This document shows, in pieces, positions 43,569 through 53,223 of a stretch of DNA of 64,000 nt. Position numbers and translations under genes: made by a program. The notes below the pieces were generated by a model. The model did not search any database. It saw nothing but the letters and a program-made list of their open reading frames with translations, and had not been told where the DNA came from. This stretch comes from UBA5078 sp040384465 (GTDB lineage Bacteria; Pseudomonadota; Gammaproteobacteria; Pseudomonadales; Pseudohongiellaceae). How positions within the stretch are numbered: the first letter of the stretch is position 1; the number at the start of each line of letters is the position of its first letter. Location: assembly GCA_040384465.1 (NCBI GenBank), contig JAZKJF010000003.1, positions 62,001 to 126,000 on the forward strand, read 5' to 3'.

Positions 43569-44549
43569 ATGAAAACAAGAAGAATCGGAGCGCTGGAAGT
43601 CTCGGCGCTAGGCCTGGGCTGCATGAGCATGTCCCAATCCTATGGCGCTGCGGATCGCGCCGAATCGGAGCATGCACTGCACCGGGCGCTGGATGTCGGT
43701 TACACATTTCTGGACACTGCCAGCCTCTACGGCATGGGGCACAACGAGACCTTGATCGGCGAGGTGCTAAAGAAACGCCGTCACGAATTCACTCTGGCCA
43801 GCAAGTGCGGCATCCTCGTTCGCGATGGTCAGCGCGTTGTCGATGGTTCTCCTGCCAGCATTATTGCGACCTGTGAAGCCAGCCTGCGCCGCCTGCAGAC
43901 CGACGTCATCGATCTTTATTACCTGCATCGTCGGGACATGAACGTGCCAATCGAAGAGAGTGTTGGCGCACTGAGTGATCTGGTACGAGCAGGCAAGATT
44001 CGCCACATCGGCCTCTCGGAAGTATCGTCCGTGACCTTGCGCCGGGCGCACCGTGAACACCCGATCTGCGCCGTGCAATCCGAATACTCCCTGTGGACCC
44101 GCGACCCGGAGTTCAAAGTCTTCGACTGCTGCCGCGAACTGGGCATTGGCTTCGTGCCGTTCAGTCCGCTGGGGCGTGGTTTCCTGACCGGTGTTATCAC
44201 CGACATGCAGCAACTGGAGCCTGACGACATGCGCCAGACCATGCCGCGCTTCATGGGTGAAAATTTCGTGCACAATCTTCAGAGGGTGCAACAACTGCAG
44301 GAAATCGCCGACGCCTACCGTTGCACTCTCGCTCAGCTGGCCATTGCCTGGGTGCTGGCGCAGGACGAGAACTTCGTCCCGATCCCAGGCACCAAACACG
44401 TCCGCTACGTGGAAGAAAACGTCGCTGCGGCACAACTGCAGATAAGCGCGGCAGACTTGCAACGCATAGGCAGGACCATCGATCCTCGCCAGGTAATAGG
44501 CGACCGCTACGCGCCGTCGCAAATGATTTCTCTCGACCCGGATCACTAG
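43569..44549 (+). CDS. Aldo/keto reductase
   Basis: The 326-residue protein is a TIM-barrel reductase. The catalytic tetrad is visible: D49 and Y54 (FLDTASLYGMG), K79 (LASKCG) and H120 (LYYLHRRD). The N-terminal LGLGCMSMSQSYG and C-terminal GTKHVRYVEEN match the YajO/AKR13-like group using NADPH. Substrate unknown. Its stop overlaps the AGGAG of the next gene, so it is co-transcribed with the ThDP enzyme. Confidence 0.92.
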   Translation: MKTRRIGALEVSALGLGCMSMSQSYGAADRAESEHALHRALDVGYTFLDTASLYGMGHNETLIGEVLKKRRHEFTLASKCGILVRDGQRVVDGSPASIIATCEASLRRLQTDVIDLYYLHRRDMNVPIEESVGALSDLVRAGKIRHIGLSEVSSVTLRRAHREHPICAVQSEYSLWTRDPEFKVFDCCRELGIGFVPFSPLGRGFLTGVITDMQQLEPDDMRQTMPRFMGENFVHNLQRVQQLQEIADAYRCTLAQLAIAWVLAQDENFVPIPGTKHVRYVEENVAAAQLQISAADLQRIGRTIDPRQVIGDRYAPSQMISLDPDH

Positions 44550-44561
44550 GAGTAACCGAAC

Positions 44562-46115
44562 ATGAATGGCGCAAGAGCCCTTATCGAAACCCTCGCCAAC
44601 TGCGGCGTGGAACTCTGTATCGCCAATCCGGGCACCTCGGAGATGCATTTGGTGCAGGCACTGGATCAGGTGCCGCGCATGCGCTCAGTCCTGACATTGT
44701 TTGAAGGGGTGTGCACCGGCGCCGCCGACGGCTACGCACGAATGGCGGGCAAGCCTGCCGCCACTCTTCTGCACCTCGGACCAGGTCTGGCCAATGGCAT
44801 TGCCAACCTGCATAACGCACGCAAAGCCGGAACACCGCTGATCAATATCGTCGGCAATCACCCCCAGTTTCACATCGGCTTCGACGCTCCGTTGACTTCG
44901 GATATCGACACACTGGCACGTAATTTCTCGTCGTGGATCAAGTCCTGCAGTACCGCCGAAACCCTTGCGCAGGATGGCGCGGATGCCGTTACCGCTACTT
45001 TGCGGGCAACACCCGGCTCGCAGGGACAAATCGCCACTCTCATCATGGGTGCAGATGCAGCCTGGAGTGAGTCACCCGGCCCCGTCGCCCCGAACCCGAT
45101 GCCCAAGCGGGCAAGCATCAGCGGCGAACACGCGGCCGCTATCGCCAAGATCATGGCGTCAAGCACGAAGACCGTGCTGCTGCTAGAGCATGATGCGCTG
45201 ACAGCACCGGCGCTGGAGGCAGCAGGACGGCTCGCTGCCAAGACGGGCTGCCGCCTGATCACCGGGACTTTCCCGGCACGCACCGATGGCGGACCGGGCA
45301 CTGTGCACCTCGAACGCATGCCCTATTTCCCCGAGCAAATCCTGCTGACCCTCAACGGCACCGAGCAGCTGATTCTGGTGGGCGCCCAGACGCCAGCCAG
45401 TTTCTTCGCCTATCAGGGGCAATCCGGACGCCCCATTCCCGAAGGTTGCGCAATCCACACACTGGCTCGCATCGAAGAGGATGCCGCCGATGCTCTGGAG
45501 CAGCTCGTTGTACTGCTCAAAGCGGAGAAAAGCGAAATCAAACGCTTCGTCAAAGTCGACAGCCCGAGACCGCAAGGTGCGCTGAATACGCGCGTCATTT
45601 CGCAGGCGGTGGCGGCCACGCTCCCGGAGAACGCCATCGTGACCACGGATTCCGGTGGTGGTAATGCGGCTCACCCACTCTGCCAGGTCACCGCCCGCCA
45701 CTCGTGGCTCAGCCTCACCGGTGGTTCCATTGGCCAAGGTGGCCCTGCAGCGACGGGCGCCGCACTGGCGTGCCCGGACCGCCGCGTGCTGGCGCTACTT
45801 GGCGATGGAGGTGCGGGCTACACGATTCAGTGCCTGTGGACGCAAGCCCGCGAGCGGCTCAACGTCACGACCGTGATCTACGCCAACCGTAGCTACAATA
45901 TTCTGAATGTCGAATATGCCCGGCTGGGTGTGACCGACGTGGGTAAAGTCGCGGCCAGCCTGTTCGACATCGGCAATCCGGAGATCAATTGGGTGAGTCT
46001 GGCCAACGGATACGGTGTTCCCGCTGCTGTTGCGAATACCGGCGAAGAGTTGTGTGCGCTGCTGGAACAAAGCTACCGGCAGCCGGGGCCTTTTCTGATC
46101 CAGGCCAATTGCTGA
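44562..46115 (+). CDS. Thiamine-diphosphate-dependent enzyme, acetolactate-synthase/benzoylformate-decarboxylase-like
   Basis: The 517-residue three-domain ThDP enzyme has a catalytic Glu (E48 in TLFEGVCTGAADGYARM) and the Mg/ThDP motif GDGGAGYTIQCLWTQARERLNVTTVIYANRSYN (GDG..N). AGGAG lies nine bases before the ATG. It resembles ALS large-subunit paralogues annotated MdlC-like rather than true IlvB/IlvI (no small subunit nearby, shorter length). Likely reactions are decarboxylation or carboligation of a 2-oxo acid; the coupled aldo/keto reductase may reduce the aldehyde or acyloin product. Confidence 0.87.
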   Translation: MNGARALIETLANCGVELCIANPGTSEMHLVQALDQVPRMRSVLTLFEGVCTGAADGYARMAGKPAATLLHLGPGLANGIANLHNARKAGTPLINIVGNHPQFHIGFDAPLTSDIDTLARNFSSWIKSCSTAETLAQDGADAVTATLRATPGSQGQIATLIMGADAAWSESPGPVAPNPMPKRASISGEHAAAIAKIMASSTKTVLLLEHDALTAPALEAAGRLAAKTGCRLITGTFPARTDGGPGTVHLERMPYFPEQILLTLNGTEQLILVGAQTPASFFAYQGQSGRPIPEGCAIHTLARIEEDAADALEQLVVLLKAEKSEIKRFVKVDSPRPQGALNTRVISQAVAATLPENAIVTTDSGGGNAAHPLCQVTARHSWLSLTGGSIGQGGPAATGAALACPDRRVLALLGDGGAGYTIQCLWTQARERLNVTTVIYANRSYNILNVEYARLGVTDVGKVAASLFDIGNPEINWVSLANGYGVPAAVANTGEELCALLEQSYRQPGPFLIQANC

Positions 46116-46285
46116 CACCGGCAAGGATACGGAAGCGATACTTCTCGCCACAAAGTGGCAGAATAAACCAGCCGTCGCGACGTTAAATATCCAGCTGCTT
46201 GAAATACAAAGGGAATTTCTTTTGGCATGAATGTCGCAACAACAGCCGTATTGTCCGCTAACCCAAAGGAGACGTGAGTCCTGCA

Positions 46286-46564
46286 ATGAAAATACTATCT
46301 GCTCTATTGACCTTCATCGTGGTGATTGCCTTGATTCTGTTGTTCATCCCGGTGCTGGCCGCCGGATTGGGATTGGTTCTCGCCTTCGCCTGCCTCTTTC
46401 TCTGGTTCCTGCCGATCCTGCTGATTCTCGGCTCCGACGTCACCAGTGGCGGGGAAAAAGCGGCCTGGATTCTGGCGATTATTTTCCTCTCGTGGTTCGC
46501 CTGGATTTTCTATTTCTTGCTCGCTCCGCTGAAACCGAAGCGTGATCGCGGTTACCGCTACTGA
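46286..46564 (+). CDS. Small integral membrane protein, 92 residues
   Basis: The start is taken at the ATG at 46286 (MKILSALLTF); a GTG at 46274 lies too close to AGGAG. Three hydrophobic segments fill most of the protein (LTFIVVIALILLFIPVLAAGLGLVLAF, LFLWFLPILLILG, AAWILAIIFLSWFAWIFYFLL) and the tail is basic (KPKRDRGYRY). The last segment resembles the PLDc_N-type helix. Function unknown. Confidence 0.68.
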   Translation: MKILSALLTFIVVIALILLFIPVLAAGLGLVLAFACLFLWFLPILLILGSDVTSGGEKAAWILAIIFLSWFAWIFYFLLAPLKPKRDRGYRY

Positions 46565-46576
46565 TCGCAGCGTGTG

Positions 46577-46786
46577 TCAATCCTCATCATCCTTGTCATC
46601 TTGGTCATCTTCGGGGGTCGCGACATCCACAACGGCCCCTGCTACTTTGAACGGCACCTTGGCGACTTCGAGTGAGACGTCTACTGCCGTTCCAACGACA
46701 GTCCCCAGGCACGCTGTCAGCCCGACACACAACCACACCGCCACCAAGAGTTTCACCCCTCTGATAATAAAAATTCGTTTGTGCAT
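46577..46786 (-). CDS. Small lipoprotein, NF038104 type
   Basis: This 69-residue protein has a lipobox LTAC (C26) after a hydrophobic helix. The mature part LGTVVGTAVDVSLEVAKVPFKVAGAVVDVATP is a glycine-zipper-like helix typical of the NF038104 lipoproteins of gammaproteobacteria. An acidic tail (DDQDDKDDED) follows. Function is unknown, and it sits 11 bases beyond the patatin gene on the same strand. Confidence 0.8.
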   Translation of the reverse strand: MHKRIFIIRGVKLLVAVWLCVGLTACLGTVVGTAVDVSLEVAKVPFKVAGAVVDVATPEDDQDDKDDED

Positions 46787-46797
46787 GACAACAACCC

Positions 46798-47880
46798 TCA
46801 GCGGTTCATGATCTCAGTCAACGGTTTGATACGCTCCAATCCCACTCCGGTCTCCACGATCTGCGCGAACTCCTCAGCCAAGCGTTCACTCTCAGACAGC
46901 ACGGTCTGCCAGTAGCGGAAGCGGGTTGCGTCATCCATGCTCTCAAAGTCCTTGCGGTCGGGTATTTTGCCATAGGGCAGACGACTGACAAACTCCGACG
47001 AGGGCGTAACCAATAACACATTGTGATAATTGGCCGGAGTCACCCGCCGCCAACGTAACGCCTTGTCGAACCAGCCTGGCGTCAGATGTTGATAAAAATG
47101 CGGGTAGAGCACCAAACCCTCCCCTTCCAGGAAAGGCATGTCGAAGTGGTAATCGACAATGCCGCCGTCGCGATACACCCCCGGCGGAGCGCCGGGGACG
47201 TTGTGAACCCCCTCCATCACCAGCGGAATCGAACCACTGGCCAGCAGGGCGGCAGCAACGTTCTGCTCTGTCAGCATGACCGAGCGCGTCGGCATGTCAC
47301 GCAAGTGGGTCAGAGACGGGTTGAGGACGCCCGCATGGAACAGCACGCGCTCAAAACTGAATCGCAAACTGCGTCGAGTCAAAGCATTGGCTGCCGCACA
47401 GAGCGCAAGCCCGCTCAGCAACAGCGCTTTGCTGTCGGAGCTTGCCAAACCCCGAGCACGGTCCGCGACGATATGCACGCTGACGCGCTCATTCTCCGCG
47501 ATCTCTACAGCCCCGGTCGGCCCCAGCACGATGTTCACCAGCGTGCGCGCTTCGCTGCTGATTTCGTGCATGGAGGGGCGTGCGGAATAACGCTGTCGAG
47601 AATAGTGCCACGCCAGCCGGTCAATGCCTGCCAGCGGATCGGCCAAGCCCAGGCAGGCGAGGCGCCAGGCACCGGCGGAAGAACCCAGCGTCGCCAGCGG
47701 GTGTCGGCTGTTGGCAAAAAAACTCCCGAACAAATAGCGGTCCAACCCGTACAGCACGAACCACTTCGGTCCGCCCGAGGCACCAACGATCATGCGGAAC
47801 TGTTCGGCACGCAGACCATCACGCTGCAGACGACGCAGAGCGGTGGGGCCTGCATAAAGCTGTAATGCCGACATATTCAA
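46798..47880 (-). CDS. Patatin-like phospholipase family protein
   Basis: The 360-residue protein has the anion-hole GASGGPKW, the nucleophile elbow LGSSAGAW (S68) and the dyad Asp in VYRDGGIVDYHF. It has no signal peptide. Patatin-like proteins hydrolyse membrane lipids or acyl-CoA. Its ATG overlaps the stop of the LysR gene by four bases, so the regulator and phospholipase are co-transcribed. Confidence 0.88.
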   Translation of the reverse strand: MNMSALQLYAGPTALRRLQRDGLRAEQFRMIVGASGGPKWFVLYGLDRYLFGSFFANSRHPLATLGSSAGAWRLACLGLADPLAGIDRLAWHYSRQRYSARPSMHEISSEARTLVNIVLGPTGAVEIAENERVSVHIVADRARGLASSDSKALLLSGLALCAAANALTRRSLRFSFERVLFHAGVLNPSLTHLRDMPTRSVMLTEQNVAAALLASGSIPLVMEGVHNVPGAPPGVYRDGGIVDYHFDMPFLEGEGLVLYPHFYQHLTPGWFDKALRWRRVTPANYHNVLLVTPSSEFVSRLPYGKIPDRKDFESMDDATRFRYWQTVLSESERLAEEFAQIVETGVGLERIKPLTEIMNR

Positions 47881-48815
47881 CCTCGCTGCTCGTGCCTGCT
47901 GTCCAACCGCCTGCCCTCAAATGCAAAGGACTGACAGATGTCGATGAATTGCCGGGCGCCGGTCGAGAGCGCGCGACGCTTGCGATAGTAGAGCCCGAAG
48001 GTCAGCTCGATATCCGAAAACGCCAGCCCTGACAGCTGCACGAAATCCGCGCACACCGCGTTCGCATGCAGTACCCGTTCGTCGACATAGCACATGCCGA
48101 TATTCTTCGAGACCATGTTCAAACGCAGAGAAAGATTACTGATTTCCCAGATAGTGCCAAACTCATTACGCAGTTTTTCGATGGCCGGCCGCACGTCGGG
48201 GTCTTCCAGATGCGAGACCATGAGGGGAATTTCCTGCAGGCATTTCTCGGGGTCTTCCAGCAATCGCTCCAGTTTCGGATGGCTGCGATTGATCACCAGT
48301 TTGCGCGATTCGCGGAACAGCGGTACGGTCTCCAGCAAGTTGGGCATCTGATTCTGGAACGGACCAAACCCAAGCTCCAGGGCGTCTGCCAGCACCCCCT
48401 GAATGATCTTGCGGCTGGGCATCACGTCGACTTTCAGGCGGGTCAGCGGGTTGCTGTCACAGTAGTCTTCCAGCAGCTCATTGCCGAACAACTGGCTGAC
48501 GCTGCCACTCATGGCGATCTGCAGCGTAGAGGCCACTCCCTGACGGATGTTGGCGATATCCGTGAGCACATCCTGCTCTTCCTGCAACACCCGTTCCGCG
48601 TATTCCTGCAGGCGCTGGCCCGGCTCTGTCAGCGTGATAGGCTTGCCGCGCTCGATCAGCAATGTGCCGAGCTTGCGCTCAAGGTTGGCAATCGCCTGGC
48701 TGACCGCTGACTGCGTCACATAGAGTCGGTCGGCGGCCGATTTGAAACCACCCGTGTCGCAAACCGCTTTGAACACGCGTATCTCATTGGTCTCCAGATG
48801 GGTCGAGACTATCAT
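47877..48815 (-). CDS. LysR-family transcriptional regulator
   Basis: The 312-residue protein has the N-terminal winged HTH (FKAVCDTGGFKSAADRLYVTQSAVSQAIANLERKLGTLLIERG) and a C-terminal periplasmic-binding-like effector domain starting near residue 95. It is divergent from the citrate synthase gene across 239 bases containing a dyad, the usual arrangement for a LysR activator and its target. Its effector is unknown. Confidence 0.92.
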   Translation of the reverse strand: MIVSTHLETNEIRVFKAVCDTGGFKSAADRLYVTQSAVSQAIANLERKLGTLLIERGKPITLTEPGQRLQEYAERVLQEEQDVLTDIANIRQGVASTLQIAMSGSVSQLFGNELLEDYCDSNPLTRLKVDVMPSRKIIQGVLADALELGFGPFQNQMPNLLETVPLFRESRKLVINRSHPKLERLLEDPEKCLQEIPLMVSHLEDPDVRPAIEKLRNEFGTIWEISNLSLRLNMVSKNIGMCYVDERVLHANAVCADFVQLSGLAFSDIELTFGLYYRKRRALSTGARQFIDICQSFAFEGRRLDSRHEQRG

Positions 48816-48899
48816 TGGTTTTCCATGGGGCTAGCACCTGTTGCCGCGCGGCTGACCGCTGTCTTGCGCGGATTAAAACATTAGCAACTCTTAAGTAGC

Positions 48900-48944
48900 A
48901 ATTAGCTGGTCTAATTTTACCCTCAAAATTGCCATTTCTATAAT
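48900..48944. promoter_or_regulatory. Dyad and -10 element between LysR and citrate synthase genes
   Basis: AATTAG (48900-48905) and CTAATT (48911-48916) form a perfect dyad spaced by CTGGT, with the T-N11-A character of LysR boxes. TATAAT at 48939-48944 is a candidate -10 for the rightward gene, with TTTACC about 18 bases upstream. The rest of 48816-49054 shows nothing definite. Confidence 0.5.
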
Positions 48945-49054
48945 ACGAGCCACATCAGTTCACCTGCACGTTGCATTTACTTGCGCGGCAAGGCAGATTG
49001 CCAGAATAATTCAAAAGCAAATCCCGGGAACAAATCCAAGGCAAGGTACACATC

Positions 49055-50176
49055 ATGTCAGTGCAATTCTCCAAAGGCCTCGAAGATGTCATCGCAGACC
49101 AAACCAGCATCAGCAACGTCGAAGGCGATCTGGGCCGTCTCAGTTATCGTGGCTATACCATTGAACAACTCGTTACCCTCAGCTTCACCCGTGTTGTATG
49201 GCTAGTGCTGTTCGGCGAGCTGGCGACAGCGGAGCAGGAACAACAACTGGAAAAATACCTGCAGGCCAATGGCGCACTGAGCGACAGTGAACTCGCCATT
49301 CTCTCCGCCCTGCCGCGCCAGTTGCACACCATGCGCATGCTGCAGTCCATGATTCCCGTGCTCGATACCACGCCGAAGGGTGCACAAGACCTGCCTTTCA
49401 CCAACAAGGAAGGGTATCGCGGACTGGCCGTTGTGGCCAAAATTCCGACGCTGCTGGCCTCCTTCCGCCGCCTGCAACTGAACGACAAGCTTCCAGTATT
49501 CAACGCCAGCAAGACCTACCTCGATAATTTCCTTTCCATGTTCCACGCCAAGGATGCGTCTGCTGACCACATCCGCTGCCTGGAAATGCTGCAGATTCTG
49601 CAACTGGAACACAGCTTCAACGCCGGCACCTTCACTCTGCGCGTCGCGGCCAGCACGCTGTCTCCTGTGGAGTCTGCGCTATCCTCTGCCGTCGGCTCCC
49701 TGTACGGCACGCTGCATGGCGGCGCCGACGAAGCGGCATTGAACGAGGCCATCAAGGTCGGCTCTCCCGCCAATGCCAGAGCGTATGTGCTCGACTTGCT
49801 TGCCAACAAAGGCCGCCTGATGGGCATGGGCCATCGTGAGTACACCAAGCTCGACCCCCGCGCCGCGATCCTCAAACCCATGGCAGAAAAGCTTTGCCAG
49901 GGCACCGACTCCGAGAACGTCTTCCTGACGCTCAAAGAAATCGAAAAAGAGTTCAACGCCGAGATGCAGAAGAAGGGCAAAGAAGTCTGGGCCAACCTTG
50001 AGTTCTACAAAGGTCCCGTGAACCTCGCCATCGGCATCCCCGCAACCTACTTCACCGCCGGCTTTGCCATGGCTCGCAGCGTGGGCTGGTTGGCACACTT
50101 CCTCGAATCCCGCCTGGACAACAAGATCATGCGTCCAAGCGCGCTCTACATCGGCCCGGCCATTCGCTCAATCTAA
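49055..50176 (+). CDS. Citrate synthase family protein (citrate or 2-methylcitrate synthase)
   Basis: The 373-residue protein is the short dimeric type. Its active-site histidines sit in LHGGADEAALNE and GMGHREYTKLDPRA, and the C-terminal IGIPATYFTAGFAMARSVGWLAHFLE is typical of the family. It condenses acetyl- or propionyl-CoA with oxaloacetate. The absence of other prp genes nearby leaves the substrate open. The divergent LysR regulator probably controls it, which suggests inducible rather than housekeeping use. Confidence 0.9.
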   Translation: MSVQFSKGLEDVIADQTSISNVEGDLGRLSYRGYTIEQLVTLSFTRVVWLVLFGELATAEQEQQLEKYLQANGALSDSELAILSALPRQLHTMRMLQSMIPVLDTTPKGAQDLPFTNKEGYRGLAVVAKIPTLLASFRRLQLNDKLPVFNASKTYLDNFLSMFHAKDASADHIRCLEMLQILQLEHSFNAGTFTLRVAASTLSPVESALSSAVGSLYGTLHGGADEAALNEAIKVGSPANARAYVLDLLANKGRLMGMGHREYTKLDPRAAILKPMAEKLCQGTDSENVFLTLKEIEKEFNAEMQKKGKEVWANLEFYKGPVNLAIGIPATYFTAGFAMARSVGWLAHFLESRLDNKIMRPSALYIGPAIRSI

Positions 50177-50191
50177 GCAAACCCGGCGCGC

Positions 50192-50221
50192 CCCGCTTTC
50201 GCTCCACAGGACGAAAGCGGG
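50192..50221 (+). terminator. Hairpin after the citrate synthase gene
   Basis: CCCGCTTTCG (50192-50201) and CGAAAGCGGG (50212-50221) form a perfect 10-bp stem with a 10-nt loop, 16 bases after the stop. There is no T-tract, so the efficiency is uncertain. Confidence 0.6.
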
Positions 50222-50303
50222 CGATTCCCAACACCGCAACAGGTGGCTATACTCGTTCCCATTCTCTCGGACAACATCTCGGCAACAGGGAATTCACAGG
50301 GAC

Positions 50304-50669
50304 ATGGCCAACATATTCATCGCCGACGACGACCAGCTGGTCATCGACCTGATCAGCTTCCGGCTGCAGCGGCGCGGACATGCTGTCAGCGGTGCCATCG
50401 ACGGCGAACTGGCGCTGGAGGCCATTCTTCACCACCCCCCTGATCTGATCATCCTCGACTACGTCATGCCTGTCCTCAATGGACCTGACATCATTGCCGC
50501 TTTGCAGGCAGCCCCCTCTACCGCCAATATCCCCGTGTTGATTCTTGCCGCACAGTGGCGGGAACGGGATGTCATGGAGGCACTTGATCTGGGCGTCACC
50601 GACTACATGACCAAGCCCTTCTCTCCCGAAGAACTCATTTTCCGTGTCGAAAGGGCTTTGAAAACCTGA
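50304..50669 (+). CDS. Single-domain response regulator (CheY-like)
   Basis: The 121-residue receiver starts at the ATG at 50304 (MANIFIADDD). The acidic pair D8/D9, phospho-acceptor D52 (LIILDYVMPVLNG) and Lys of DYMTKPFSPEEL are present, but the conserved Thr/Ser before the switch is Ala (VLILAAQ). It has no output domain. Its stop overlaps the start of the TPR/barrel protein (TGATG), so it heads the envelope-glycan operon. It probably switches the glycosyltransferase or the HEAT protein by protein contact; no cognate kinase is in view. Confidence 0.9.
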   Translation: MANIFIADDDQLVIDLISFRLQRRGHAVSGAIDGELALEAILHHPPDLIILDYVMPVLNGPDIIAALQAAPSTANIPVLILAAQWRERDVMEALDLGVTDYMTKPFSPEELIFRVERALKT

Positions 50670-52045
50670 TGAAAACCAGCCACCGAAAAGCTCTGTTTTG
50701 CCCTACCGTTTTGCTGCGCTGGATGCTGGGTGGTTGCCTGAGTGCATATCTGACAATAGCCAGCCTCACTGCGACCGCACAGCCAGTCGACTACGATGCA
50801 CTGGTGCAGACAGCGATCACTCAACGCAACGCCGGCAACATGCCGGCGGCCGAACAGACCTTGCGTCAAGCCTGGGAGATTGCCGCCAACAAGAGCGAGG
50901 CCGCGTATCTGCTGGCTCTGGTAATAGCCTTCCAGGAGCGCTATGCCGAATCCATTACGCTGCTCGATGCGGCCCTGCAAGACTACCCACAGGACATTAA
51001 TTTGCGGCTGGCAAAAGCCAGGGTGCGCTCATACCAGGGACTTCTGCAGGAAGCCGCCGATCTGGCTGAAGGCATCCTCGCGGAGCAACCGCAGAATCAG
51101 GAAGCCCGCAACCTGAGCGCTCGCATCGCCTTGTATCAGCGCCGTCCGGCCTTCGCAAAAACTCTGCTGGAACAGGTCTTGACCACCACGCCGGATGACC
51201 TGGAGGCCCTCACCGCACTTTATGATGCCGAACTCGCGCTGGGTAATGAGGAGGAAGCGGACACGGTGCTGGCACGTGCAGCCATCATCGCTCCCTCTCA
51301 CATCGATGTCCTTAGTCGACAGGGTGAGACCGCCCAGTCCGGTACTCCCATGCACGCCTGGATCACGGGATTCGAGCGCAGCCGTACCGACGGTGCCAGC
51401 CAACATTGGAATGATCGCTTTCTGGAATACCGCCATCGCTACAGCCTAAGAACGGAGCAGTCACTGCGTCTTAGCCATAACCACCGTTTCGGCCAACACG
51501 ATACCTCCATCGAGTCCAGTCTGTTGCTCTGGCAGAAAAGCTCGACGCCTCTGGAGTTGACGCTGAGCGCCACACCGGACGCTCATTTCTCCGCTCGACG
51601 CAGTGCCAGAGCCTCCATCAGCATGCGTTTGAGCGAAGGCAACGACGACTTCGGCACCACCCTGATGAACGCTAGCGTGCAAGGTGCCAGTTACAACACT
51701 GGCGACGTCGCACGGCTGGGTATCGACATGGAGCATTACCTGCGCAACATTGATGCCTGGTTCACGCTCGGTGCGGGTATGGTGCGTGACGAGAACGACA
51801 CCAACATCGGTGGTTGGCGGCTGGGGGCTAACTGGCAAGCGACCGCTGATCTGCGCTTCGGTCTCGGCTACAGCGAAGGAGGAGAGACCGAGAACGCGAT
51901 CACCACCGACACGCGCAGCAGCAGTGGCTATGTTGCCTACCGCGTCGGCGCCAGCTGGCAGTTGCAGCTGAACCTGAGCCAGAGTCGACGCGAGAATTCC
52001 TATACGCGGGAAAGCGCCGCACTCACCTTGCAGTACCGCTACTAG
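50669..52045 (+). CDS. TPR/YaiO-like outer-membrane beta-barrel protein
   Basis: The 458-residue protein has a signal peptide ending TATAQP, four to five TPR-like repeats (about 25-215; AEQTLRQAWEIAANKSEAAYLLALV, LLDAALQDYPQDINLRLAKARVRSYQG), then a C-terminal barrel of alternating strands (about 225-458) ending LTLQYRY. TPR plus barrel is also the plan of PgaA, the exporter of poly-GlcNAc, and the barrel resembles E. coli YaiO. I infer an outer-membrane exit or anchor for the product of the GT2 encoded downstream. Confidence 0.84.
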   Translation: MKTSHRKALFCPTVLLRWMLGGCLSAYLTIASLTATAQPVDYDALVQTAITQRNAGNMPAAEQTLRQAWEIAANKSEAAYLLALVIAFQERYAESITLLDAALQDYPQDINLRLAKARVRSYQGLLQEAADLAEGILAEQPQNQEARNLSARIALYQRRPAFAKTLLEQVLTTTPDDLEALTALYDAELALGNEEEADTVLARAAIIAPSHIDVLSRQGETAQSGTPMHAWITGFERSRTDGASQHWNDRFLEYRHRYSLRTEQSLRLSHNHRFGQHDTSIESSLLLWQKSSTPLELTLSATPDAHFSARRSARASISMRLSEGNDDFGTTLMNASVQGASYNTGDVARLGIDMEHYLRNIDAWFTLGAGMVRDENDTNIGGWRLGANWQATADLRFGLGYSEGGETENAITTDTRSSSGYVAYRVGASWQLQLNLSQSRRENSYTRESAALTLQYRY

Positions 52046-52083
52046 CCAACCATGTCGGAGCGATCGATGAAGAGAGCACAGAC

Positions 52084-53223
52084 ATGAATCTACTGCAGCT
52101 CATCTGGTGGATAAGCTTGGTCCTTGCACTCTCTTCACTGATGGTCATGGTGATTCTGGTGCTGCGGCGCATGCGGGATGAACGGCGAGCCGACCAGGAA
52201 TTGCACGTCCGGGGTGTCATTCAGAAAATTTTATTCAGCTACATGAGTTCCGACTGGATGAGCGGACAGAAGGACCTGAGCAACCTGATGCATCTGAACC
52301 GCTCAGCGCAACAGGTGTTGCGAACGCTGACCATCGACCTGTGTCATCTCATTCAGGGGCAGGAGCGCCAGCAACTGACCTCCCTGCTCACCCGCTCGGG
52401 TTTCCGGGACGAGTGCCTCCAGGATCTGCGCAGCAAGAAGATCGAAGACCGTCGCTCTGCAGCCAGCGCCTTGCAACTGTTCAGCGATGCCACCACCACC
52501 CAGGCATTGCTGAGCGCCCTGAATGAAGACGATGGCCGTCTCAGGCTGGCCGCCGCCAACTCCCTGAAGATCATCGACGCGCTGCCTGAACCACGGGTGC
52601 TGGTCCAGAAACTGGAAGAGAAGGACTTGCTGCACTCCCGGGATGTCCGAACGCTGTTCCGGGACATGGCACGGCGCACGCCACTCAGCCTGCGCCAGCT
52701 CGCCGCTGCCCCCGACAACAGCGTGCAATTACGCACCGTACTGGCCGATGCCATGTCGGAGGCGAGCGATTTCCGGGTGCTTGAGGACCTCTATCGCTTC
52801 GCCAACGACGAAGACCTGAATGTTCGCACCACGGCTCTGCGCTCCCTCGGTACGCTGCAACACCCGGATGCCCGGTCGGTGGTAAAACAAGCGCTGGATG
52901 ATGTGCACTGGCAGGTACGCGCAGTCGCTGCTGGCGCCGCCGGGCAGATCGGTCTGGAACCTCTCATTCCCCAGCTCACGACGCTGGTCGACGACAGCAG
53001 CTGGTGGGTGCGTTTTCGCAGTGCCGAAGCACTCTCGCAATTGGGCGCTTCTGGTCAGCAGGCACTGCGTGACCGCGCCTCTGTCATCAGCAGCATCAAT
53101 GACAACGCCGGTGGACGCATGGCCGCTCTGCTGCTGGACGAACACGGTCTGCACGAACTGATCCCTTTCTCCGACGCAGACACCTCGGAACCGACTGCCA
53201 CTGAGGAGCCGAGCCATGCTTGA
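52084..53223 (+). CDS. Membrane-anchored HEAT-repeat protein
   Basis: The 379-residue protein has one N-terminal membrane helix (LIWWISLVLALSSLMVMVILVLR), a basic stop-transfer segment, and then about six HEAT/PBS-lyase repeats (RSAASALQLFSDATTTQALLSALNED, VRTTALRSLGTLQHPDARSVVKQALDDVHWQVRAVAAGAAGQIG). HEAT arrays are protein-binding scaffolds. The topology puts the repeats in the cytoplasm, where they could bridge the receiver protein and the glycosyltransferase. The stop overlaps the GT2 ATG by eight bases. Confidence 0.86.
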   Translation: MNLLQLIWWISLVLALSSLMVMVILVLRRMRDERRADQELHVRGVIQKILFSYMSSDWMSGQKDLSNLMHLNRSAQQVLRTLTIDLCHLIQGQERQQLTSLLTRSGFRDECLQDLRSKKIEDRRSAASALQLFSDATTTQALLSALNEDDGRLRLAAANSLKIIDALPEPRVLVQKLEEKDLLHSRDVRTLFRDMARRTPLSLRQLAAAPDNSVQLRTVLADAMSEASDFRVLEDLYRFANDEDLNVRTTALRSLGTLQHPDARSVVKQALDDVHWQVRAVAAGAAGQIGLEPLIPQLTTLVDDSSWWVRFRSAEALSQLGASGQQALRDRASVISSINDNAGGRMAALLLDEHGLHELIPFSDADTSEPTATEEPSHA

